This document shows positions 7,831 through 13,248 of a stretch of DNA of 13,248 bases, one piece after another. A program made the position numbers and the translations under genes. Source of the DNA: Dehalococcoidia bacterium UBA1123 (lineage in GTDB: Bacteria; Chloroflexota; Dehalococcoidia; Lucifugimonadales; UBA1123); contig DCAW01000044.1 in assembly GCA_002313895.1 (NCBI GenBank), positions 11,386-24,633 of the forward strand. The letters are read 5' to 3'. The notes under the pieces are model-generated. The model made no database searches and was not told where the DNA came from. It worked only from the letters and a program-made list of their open reading frames with translations. How positions within the stretch are numbered: the first letter of the stretch is position 1; each line of letters opens with the position of its first letter.

Positions 7831-7839
7831 CCCCGTGTC

Positions 7840-7867
7840 TCACAGAAGGAGAGTTTGGAGTACAATG
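7840..7867 (+). promoter_or_regulatory. Candidate promoter for the monooxygenase 2-lyase-lactonase operon
   Basis: CTCACA (7840-7845, 4 of 6) and TACAAT (7862-7867, 5 of 6) are 16 bp apart. Transcription would start near 7874, about 35 bases before the ATG at 7909. The -10 sits inside the inverted repeat described at 7856-7882. Confidence 0.35.
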
Positions 7868-7882
7868 GCCCCGAACTCCAAT
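7856..7882. promoter_or_regulatory. Operator-like inverted repeat over the LLM2 promoter
   Basis: Perfect 7-bp arms TTGGAGT (7856-7862) and ACTCCAA (7876-7882) with a 13-bp spacer, so their centres are 20 bp apart, about two helical turns. The left arm and spacer cover the candidate -10 TACAAT. This geometry fits a dimeric repressor site. No regulator gene is in the window, so the binding protein is unknown. Confidence 0.4.
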
Positions 7883-7908
7883 GCCAATTTTAAAAAGGGG
7901 GCAGAGAA

Positions 7909-9096
7909 ATGAAGTTTGGACTGCTATACGAGATGCAACGACCCTATGAGGGCACTGATATTGACTGGAACACTTTGTACAAGGAAACTCTGGAACAGTG
8001 CGAATTGGCAGACCAGGTGGGCTTCGATAACCTGTGGTTCGTCGAGCACCATTTTCTCACCGGATTCTCCGGGTCGCCCTGCCCAGAGGTCATGTTCGGG
8101 GCATTGAGTCAGCGCACCAAAAATATCAGGATTGGATTCGGAGTGTCGATCCTTCCCCACGCGCACCCTGTTCGCATTGCTGAACGCGTGGCGATGGTCG
8201 ACCAGTTGACCGATGGTCGAGTGGAGTTCGGGACCGGACGATCCAACGCCTACGAGCAGACCGGGTTGGGCGTTGATCCCAGAAACACCCGCGCAATGTG
8301 GGAGGAATCTTTGGCCATGCTGCCTCAGATATGGCAGTCGGACGAATTCTCCTGGGAGGGCGAGTTCTGGAACGTGCCACCCCGACGAGTTCTGCCCAAA
8401 CCCTTCCAGAAACCGCACCCTCGGATGTATCTGGCCTGCACTCAGACGGACAGCTTCCGACTTGCGGCTGAGAGAGGCATTGGAGTGCTGTCCTCGGCGT
8501 CATATGCGACTACCATACTGGAAGAACACGTCAAAACGTACAAAGAGAACATCAAGAATGCCAAACCGGTGGGCGCTTTCGTTAACAACTACTGGGCCAA
8601 CAACGTTCACGCCTTCTGTGGCTCTGACAATCAACAGGCCAGAGAGACAGCCGCAGAGTCCATGAAGACTTTCTTCGGGCCGGACAAGCCCTATATCGCA
8701 GGCCGAGTTGGGGCCTACGAGGAGCTTTTGGAGGCCTGGGGAGGCGTGCCAGAGCACCTGGAGGCGGATTTTGGTCGATGGCTCAGACAGTCCGATGAAG
8801 CCCACAAAGAACAGGCGGCTGAAGCCGGAATTTCTTTGGACTCCGGCCCCGGCGCTGCGCGTGCGGCCATCTCTGAACTCGACGCCAACACCCTGGCAGA
8901 TCGAGGGGTCATAATTGGCGGCGACCCAGAGAGCTGCATCAAAGCTATCCGACTGTACGAGGATATCGGCGTGGATCAAGTGATGATGATTATGCAGACT
9001 GAAACCATCCCCCACGAGAAGGTAATGAGTTCCATAGAGCTGTTCGGAAAAGAAGTTTTTCCCGTGATCCGAGAGTCCGAGAAGGCTAGCGTGTGA
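7909..9096 (+). CDS. Luciferase-like (LLM class) flavin-dependent monooxygenase 2
   Basis: A 395-residue luciferase-like monooxygenase. Family marks: MKFGLLYEMQ start, GFDNLWFVEHHF (38-49), IRIGFGVSILPHAHP (73-87), VDQLTDGRVEFGTGRS (97-112) and KPFQKPHPRMYLA (164-176). An additional 40-50 residues between about 265 and 335 (LEAWGG through DSGPGAARA) make it longer than monooxygenase 1; the C-terminal IELFGKEVFPVI is typical of the family. It is expected to be cytosolic and to use FMNH2 and O2. The ATG at 7909 follows a GGGGG run seven bases upstream. It is the first gene of the long operon: its TGA overlaps the GTG of the first lyase-like gene as GTGA, implying translational coupling. Its place ahead of three lyase-like genes and a lactonase suggests that it carries out the entry oxidation step. 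Confidence 0.93.
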   Translation: MKFGLLYEMQRPYEGTDIDWNTLYKETLEQCELADQVGFDNLWFVEHHFLTGFSGSPCPEVMFGALSQRTKNIRIGFGVSILPHAHPVRIAERVAMVDQLTDGRVEFGTGRSNAYEQTGLGVDPRNTRAMWEESLAMLPQIWQSDEFSWEGEFWNVPPRRVLPKPFQKPHPRMYLACTQTDSFRLAAERGIGVLSSASYATTILEEHVKTYKENIKNAKPVGAFVNNYWANNVHAFCGSDNQQARETAAESMKTFFGPDKPYIAGRVGAYEELLEAWGGVPEHLEADFGRWLRQSDEAHKEQAAEAGISLDSGPGAARAAISELDANTLADRGVIIGGDPESCIKAIRLYEDIGVDQVMMIMQTETIPHEKVMSSIELFGKEVFPVIRESEKASV

Positions 9097-10019
9097 GAGG
9101 CTCGGTTAGACGCTCTTGGCTCATAGTTCCGGCTCACGACAATGATCGACTGGCCGAGGCCGCGAGTTCCAGCGCTGATGTCGTCGTGCTAGACCTTCAG
9201 GACACCGTTCACGATTCTAGGAAGCACGAGGCGAGAGACAATATCCGAGACGCCATATCCGACATGCGTGATGCTGGCTCCGAAGTGTTTGTGCGTGTCG
9301 ACATCGAGTTGATCTACGCTGATCTCGTTGCTTCTGTATGGCGCGGTTTGACCGGAATCGTGTTACCCGGGGTTACCAACGTTGAGCAGGTAATGGACGC
9401 CGACAGCATATTGACTGACCTCGAATCCCAACGAGGCGTCGTCAAGCCTCCCCCGGTCGGAGACGTGCGCGAAGCCGACGACCCGCGAGGTCCAGAACAG
9501 GCGTTAGAGATTCATCTCTCGCTCGACACCGGACGGGGCAACTGGGACGCACAACAACTTATCAAGGCCAGTAATCGGGTAAAGTCGATAAGTCTGGGCC
9601 GCGCCGACCTGGTGATGGATCTTCGGGGAGAGCCGTCAGGAGACCTCCATCAGATGGAATACCTGATGCAGCGGTTGATCGTCATTGCCAACGCACTAAA
9701 CGTCGAGCCTGTGGGGGCATGGTGGCGAGCGACTTCACGTGGCCTGGTTGCTGGCTATGATGACACTCTACAGGCGGCGATTGACGGAAGAATGGCAGGA
9801 TTCCGAGGTGGTCTGTGCATGAGGGCGCGTCAGGTGAAACCTCTGAACACGGGATACACGCCTTCAGCAGATGAAGTGTCCCATGCCGAAGAAGTCATCA
9901 CGAGAGAGCCAACTTATTCGCCGATGTCGGGTATAGCTTCAGACCTGATCGCATGGTCTGAGGAGTGTCAAAATCGAAACCGATCAAAGTCTATCGTGAC
10001 CGCACAAAGGAACCAGTAA
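9093..10019 (+). CDS. HpcH/HpaI (citrate lyase beta-like) paralogue A, altered active site
   Basis: A 308-residue protein of the HpcH/HpaI aldolase/citrate lyase fold (TIM barrel, divalent-metal-dependent C-C lyases of CoA esters or 2-keto acids). It starts with RRSWLIVP (6-13), then LDLQDTV (33-39) where the family has DLEDSV, and R68. The usual PKxE is replaced by LPGVT (91-95). The metal-ligand glutamate position holds D145 (LDTGRGN), and D172 in LGRAD remains. A stretch of about 17 residues rich in Pro and acidic residues (around 118-136) is inserted compared with the next two paralogues. The start is GTG, overlapping the stop of monooxygenase 2, with AGAAGG upstream. Q36 and D145 are conservative changes, so activity is possible, but the substrate is unknown. 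Confidence 0.85.
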   Translation: MRGSVRRSWLIVPAHDNDRLAEAASSSADVVVLDLQDTVHDSRKHEARDNIRDAISDMRDAGSEVFVRVDIELIYADLVASVWRGLTGIVLPGVTNVEQVMDADSILTDLESQRGVVKPPPVGDVREADDPRGPEQALEIHLSLDTGRGNWDAQQLIKASNRVKSISLGRADLVMDLRGEPSGDLHQMEYLMQRLIVIANALNVEPVGAWWRATSRGLVAGYDDTLQAAIDGRMAGFRGGLCMRARQVKPLNTGYTPSADEVSHAEEVITREPTYSPMSGIASDLIAWSEECQNRNRSKSIVTAQRNQ

Positions 10020-10024
10020 TTTTC

Positions 10025-10029
10025 AGGGG
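10025..10029 (+). promoter_or_regulatory. Ribosome binding site that sets the start of paralogue B
   Basis: AGGGG abuts the upstream ATG at 10030, too close to serve it, but lies 9 bases before the in-frame ATG at 10039. The later start is therefore preferred. It also aligns the RRS motif to residues 6-8 in all three paralogues. Confidence 0.55.
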
Positions 10030-10038
10030 ATGAAAAAG

Positions 10039-10983
10039 ATGCCCAGACCAGTGCGCCGCTCAGGGCTGACGATGCCCATCAACAACCCTCGTTTTGTTGA
10101 CAGATCGTGGACTCGCGATTGCGACTATCTGAATTTCGACCTTGAAGACTCGGTGCCGCAGTCTCAAAAGGATTACGCGCGATCACAGGTTCGGCACGCT
10201 ATCGTTCAGGGCCAAAAAGGCGCCGCCGAGATAAATATTCGGATCAATTGCGCCTATCCCGACGCCGATGTGCCAGCAGCGGTATGGCCGGGGGTCAAAC
10301 AGATAAATTTTCCCAAGGCTGAGACGGGAGCACAGATTCGCCATCTCGACGCTTTGATAACCGAGTTGGAGCGAGTCCGAGGCATTAGGTCGGGAACGGT
10401 GCGTATAGGCGCGACGGTCGAGACGACGTTGGGTGTGGCTAACTCCTATGAGATAGCCTCGGCCAGTCCGCGCATTGACGCTTTCGGAGGCGGGACCGGA
10501 TACGATATGTCAATGGATATGGGCATCGAGATGTTCGTCGGGTTCGATCAGTTTGTTTACAATCGCGGCGAGGGAGAGTTGATTGCGTTGGCGCTAGGTC
10601 TGGAACGCGAAGGCGGAGTCTATATGTCAGACACCACAGGCAACGTCGGCAACGCGGAGCTTTCGATCAAGCGCGCAGAGGCGAGTCGAAAGGCTGGCCT
10701 GAGAACTGGCGGAGGCCTGCATCCGAACGTGGTGGCTCCTCAGAACCTGGGACTCACGCCGACGGTAAATGAGGTTGAGGACGCCCATCGCGTCCTGTCA
10801 TTCTTCGCTGAACTAGACCAGCGCGGCGAGACCGAAGGTGACATGGACGGACGAATAGTTGACAAGTATGAGGCCGCTAGAGCCGAGGAACTTATCGAGT
10901 GGGCCAGTCTCTGCGCCCATCGAGATGCCGAAAAATCTGCCGCCAGAGAACAAACTGTTGCCGAACTGGACGAACAGAATTAA
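10039..10983 (+). CDS. HpcH/HpaI (citrate lyase beta-like) paralogue B, intact active site
   Basis: A 314-residue member of the HpcH/HpaI aldolase/citrate lyase family and the only one of the three neighbours with the full conserved set: DLEDSVP (34-40), R68 in RIN, PKAE (92-95), E128 in VETTLGV as expected metal ligand, and D156 in GTGYD as the second. CitE-like and malyl-CoA lyase-like enzymes of this family cleave or form C-C bonds in 3-hydroxyacyl-CoA or keto acid substrates. The C-terminal segment GGLHPNVVAPQNLGLTP resembles the HPxQ region of citE-like lyases. It lies 19 bp after paralogue A (from the chosen start) and 16 bp before paralogue C. Which CoA ester or acid it acts on cannot be told. 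It may be the catalytic partner of the flanking paralogues. Confidence 0.9.
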   Translation: MPRPVRRSGLTMPINNPRFVDRSWTRDCDYLNFDLEDSVPQSQKDYARSQVRHAIVQGQKGAAEINIRINCAYPDADVPAAVWPGVKQINFPKAETGAQIRHLDALITELERVRGIRSGTVRIGATVETTLGVANSYEIASASPRIDAFGGGTGYDMSMDMGIEMFVGFDQFVYNRGEGELIALALGLEREGGVYMSDTTGNVGNAELSIKRAEASRKAGLRTGGGLHPNVVAPQNLGLTPTVNEVEDAHRVLSFFAELDQRGETEGDMDGRIVDKYEAARAEELIEWASLCAHRDAEKSAAREQTVAELDEQN

Positions 10984-10999
10984 ACTTCAGGGAGCAAAC

Positions 11000-11938
11000 A
11001 TGAAAGTGTTCGTGAGGAGGTCACATCTTCTGGTCCCTGTGCTCGACAGAGAGAAGGTCGAGACCTCGTGGACTCACAACGCCGACTCCGTAATTCTTGA
11101 CCTGACCGGCATCGAATCCGAGGATGACCGATCCCGCGCTAGAAGTCTCGTAAAAGAGTCCATAAGACATGCCTGCAGGGGCGGCGCTGACGTGTTTGTG
11201 CTTCCCAACAAGGCATTGGCTCGCGCCGACATCGAGGCTTCGGTTTACCCTGGCCTGAAAGGAATCGTGTATCCGGGCGCAGAGACGAGCGCAGATATAG
11301 AGGAAGCAGACTCGATATTGTCTGAATTGGAGACGGGTCGAGGCATCGCTTCCGGCGTGTTGCAGATCATCGCGCTGATTGATTCGGGGACAGGAGTCTG
11401 GAATATCCGCGAGATTGTGACAGCAAGCCCCCGTGTATGCTCCTCCGGTCTCGACGAGTTGAATCTGTGCCGAAACATGGGCATCATTCCCTACGCGGAT
11501 TTTGACCCATTTGTGTATGCAAAAGGTCGAATAGTCGTCGAAACTAGAGCTGCGAAAGTTCAGCCGATAGGCATCAGTCATCCCTACGGAGTTCTGCCTC
11601 AATTCGACGATGCCGACGAAATTTACCAACAGGCCCTTAGAGGAAAGAATCTCGGTTTCGCGGGCGCTATATGCCCAGACCCAAGTTGGGTGGCTCAATG
11701 CAACACCGCGTTCGCACCGCCAGCAGACCGGCTGGAATTCTTCCGAGAGACTCGCCGATTGTTCTCCGAAGGGGTTGCGCGGGGAACCGCCGCAGTCCCT
11801 TATCCTGGAACCACCATGATGATCGACGTCCCCGTAGACGAGAACGCCCGAGTTAATCTGGAGCTATGGGAACTCTGCGCGGCACGTGAGGCCGAGAAGG
11901 CCAAAGCGATTGAAAAGCAAGAATCAACGATGGCGTGA
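11000..11938 (+). CDS. HpcH/HpaI (citrate lyase beta-like) paralogue C, degenerate active site
   Basis: A 312-residue paralogue of the two preceding proteins; residues 1-115 align to both without gaps (RRSHLLVP at 6-13, LDLTGIE at 33-39, YPGLKGIVYPGAE at 83-95). Several family residues are changed: E36 and D37 of DLED are T and G, R68 is L, K93 is G, and the ligand E128 is D (LIDSGTG). D152 in SGLDE may replace the second ligand. The C-terminal half is poorly conserved, with VPYPGTTMMIDVP near 272-284. The fold should hold, but canonical lyase activity looks unlikely; a regulatory or structural subunit, or altered chemistry, is possible. ATG 11000 has CAGGGAG upstream; the frame stays open further upstream over the end of paralogue B, but that extension lacks support. 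Confidence 0.87.
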   Translation: MKVFVRRSHLLVPVLDREKVETSWTHNADSVILDLTGIESEDDRSRARSLVKESIRHACRGGADVFVLPNKALARADIEASVYPGLKGIVYPGAETSADIEEADSILSELETGRGIASGVLQIIALIDSGTGVWNIREIVTASPRVCSSGLDELNLCRNMGIIPYADFDPFVYAKGRIVVETRAAKVQPIGISHPYGVLPQFDDADEIYQQALRGKNLGFAGAICPDPSWVAQCNTAFAPPADRLEFFRETRRLFSEGVARGTAAVPYPGTTMMIDVPVDENARVNLELWELCAAREAEKAKAIEKQESTMA

Positions 11939-11979
11939 GCCAGCCCGATAACTTACTCCATCGACAGGAGACAAGATAA

Positions 11980-12876
11980 ATGCCCATCGAACAGATTTCG
12001 CCCGATCTAGAGAGTGTCGTGGCGACGGATCAGGTGATTGAGGAATTGGCTAGAGGTTTCGGCGGAGACGCCGGCCCGGCTGAGGGACCGCTGTGGTGGA
12101 AAGAAGACGGATACCTCCTCTTCAGCGACATTGGAAACAATCGTCGTATGAAGTGGTCCGAGGACGACGGCGTTTCGCTGGTTCTTCGGCCGTCAAACCA
12201 TGCCAACGGCCTGACGCGTGACCTTCAGGGCAGATTGATAGCCTGCGAACACGAAACACGGCGCGTCATCCGATACGAACACGACGGAAGCGTTACGGTT
12301 GTCGCCAACAATTACCGAGGCACGCGGCTGAATCGTCCAAACGATGTCATCGTAAAATCCGACGGGTGCCTGTATTTCACTGACCCCGGCGCACCTGGCC
12401 CGGATGTTGACCTGGATGTCGCAGGTGTATATCGGGTCACTCCCGACCTGGGCACACTGACGCTTATGGTGAAAGATTTCGTTGTGCCCAACGGACTGGC
12501 ATTCAACACTGACGAGAGCATTCTGTATATCAACGACACACGCCGACGCCACATACGAGCCTTCGATATGCAACCCAACGGAATGTTGGCTCTAGCGTCG
12601 GATCGAATGTTCCGCGACTTGAGCGGCTACCGTGCAGGCGTTCCCGACGGTATGAAAGTGGATGTTGACGGGAACGTTTATTGCGGCGGCTCCGGTGGGA
12701 TCTGGGTCATGGACTCGACTGGCAAGCATCTGGGTATCATCGTTCATGGCGAGGGGGCGACTACCAACGTTGCGTTTGGCGGCGACGACTGGAAAACGCT
12801 GTATTTCACATCATGGAACACGGTGGGACGGGTCCAACTGAAGGTCGCTGGGTTGCCTGTGCCTACTGAGGCGTAA
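11980..12876 (+). CDS. SMP-30/gluconolactonase/LRE-type lactonase
   Basis: A 298-residue six-bladed propeller of the SMP-30/gluconolactonase/LRE-like (SGL) family. The four expected divalent-metal ligands are visible: E35 in AEGPLWW, N121 in RPNDV, N171 in VPNGLAF and D223 in VPDGMKVD. YLLFSDIGNNRRMKW (45-59) and ACEHETRRVIRYE (88-100) are typical of the family. Members hydrolyse sugar lactones or other cyclic esters, in some cases organophosphates. It lies 41 bp after paralogue C with AGGAG before its ATG and is the likely final core gene of the operon. Downstream of a flavin monooxygenase, a lactonase would suit opening of a lactone made by oxygen insertion; that link is inference. No signal peptide is seen. 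Confidence 0.9.
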   Translation: MPIEQISPDLESVVATDQVIEELARGFGGDAGPAEGPLWWKEDGYLLFSDIGNNRRMKWSEDDGVSLVLRPSNHANGLTRDLQGRLIACEHETRRVIRYEHDGSVTVVANNYRGTRLNRPNDVIVKSDGCLYFTDPGAPGPDVDLDVAGVYRVTPDLGTLTLMVKDFVVPNGLAFNTDESILYINDTRRRHIRAFDMQPNGMLALASDRMFRDLSGYRAGVPDGMKVDVDGNVYCGGSGGIWVMDSTGKHLGIIVHGEGATTNVAFGGDDWKTLYFTSWNTVGRVQLKVAGLPVPTEA

Positions 12877-13025
12877 AACCCCATTGATACAGCCGTGCCA
12901 TGCTGAGTCGAGGCGAAGCATCTGGTCGCGTGGACAACAACTGTCGTCCTATTCACGATGCGATTCTTCGATTGCGATCTCAGAATGGCGCGACGTGACG
13001 GCGGCAACAAACGAAGGAAGCATCA

Positions 13026-13248
13026 ATGTCTGCACAAACTACGCCTATCTCGCAAGTCCACATCCTGCCTCAGACCGGTGGAGGTGTCACAGTTCTTCGC
13101 GACCAGCGTGTTAGGGTCACGTGCCTCCAGGGAAAGCAGGTCGGCGACCTTTTCGCGTTCATTCCTGGCTCTCGTGGCGAGTATCTTTCGCCGAGTTACA
13201 CTCTAAGGAGTCTGGGGCGGCTGTATCCAGAGGTCGGGAAGCCGCTGT
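13026..13248 (+). CDS. DUF1989 (urea carboxylase-associated) family protein, partial
   Basis: An open frame from ATG 13026 to the window end, 74 codons seen, with GAAGGAAG upstream. The N-terminal part matches the DUF1989 family: TVLRDQRVRVTCLQGKQVGD, then LFAF, and YLSPSYTLRSLGRLYPEVG before the cut. The family is named for genes beside urea carboxylase; functions include guanidine/urea-related metabolism in some cases and are unknown in many. It is 149 bp after the lactonase, in the same direction, so operon membership is uncertain. That gap shows no terminator with a T-run and none of the conserved ykkC guanidine-riboswitch motifs I would expect. The C-terminal part lies outside this window. 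Confidence 0.8.
   Translation, partial: MSAQTTPISQVHILPQTGGGVTVLRDQRVRVTCLQGKQVGDLFAFIPGSRGEYLSPSYTLRSLGRLYPEVGKPL

Noticed and set aside
11021..11698. Antisense open frame within lyase paralogue C
   Set aside because: Low-complexity, unrecognised translation without a start signal, opposite a well-supported gene.
12903..12922. ATGCT/AGCAT inverted repeat after the lactonase gene as terminator
   Set aside because: Only 5-bp arms with a long loop and no following T-run.
12877..13025. Possible guanidine (ykkC) riboswitch before the DUF1989 gene
   Set aside because: The family is sometimes under such control, but the conserved ykkC sequence blocks are not visible in these 149 bases.

Overview
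The window reads as a bacterial chromosomal segment of moderate GC (about 55% by eye). It has tightly packed genes, clear Shine-Dalgarno sites, and almost only soluble oxidative or catabolic enzymes. I see no rRNA, tRNA, CRISPR array, transposase, phage gene, transporter or transcription regulator. Several luciferase-like flavin monooxygenases, carboxymuconolactone-decarboxylase (CMD) proteins, a DUF3500 protein, beta-propeller lyases/lactonases and citrate-lyase-like enzymes together resemble environmental lineages rich in flavin monooxygenases, for example SAR202-type Chloroflexota. That taxonomic call is inference from gene content only; other soil or marine catabolic bacteria remain possible.

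Layout. Positions 1-604 hold no gene I recognise. A minus-strand pair follows: CMD protein 1 (1531-2088) then a six-bladed propeller protein with the residue set of peptidyl-alpha-hydroxyglycine amidating lyase (605-1486). It diverges from a plus-strand pair: DUF3500 (2369-3544) then luciferase-like monooxygenase 1 (3658-4707). A minus-strand trio comes next: CMD protein 2 (7182-7739), an acyl-CoA-dehydrogenase-fold flavin monooxygenase (5895-7046) and a frame-disrupted Gfo/Idh/MocA oxidoreductase (4717-5866). The trio diverges from a long plus-strand operon: luciferase-like monooxygenase 2 (7909-9096), three tandem HpcH/HpaI (citrate-lyase-beta-like) paralogues (9093-10019, 10039-10983, 11000-11938) and an SMP-30/gluconolactonase-type lactonase (11980-12876). 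A DUF1989 (urea-carboxylase-associated) gene begins at 13026 and runs off the end.

How the genes may work together. Both halves share one plan: a CMD gene divergent from a unit carrying a luciferase-like monooxygenase. The two CMD proteins are equal in length and about 57% identical by hand count. The right-hand operon order (FMN monooxygenase, C-C lyases, lactonase) fits oxygen insertion to a lactone, ring opening and chain cleavage of an unknown carbonyl or cyclic substrate; this is inference.

The most unusual feature is the triple lyase array. The three proteins align without gaps over their first 115 residues. Only the middle one keeps the full set of family active-site residues; the first and third have substitutions at matching positions. 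This suggests either a hetero-oligomer with catalytic and non-catalytic subunits or new chemistries. Other notable points are the clustered frame lesions in the Gfo/Idh gene, an operator-like inverted repeat over the promoter of the long operon, and CMD proteins lacking one cysteine of the AhpD CXXC motif.
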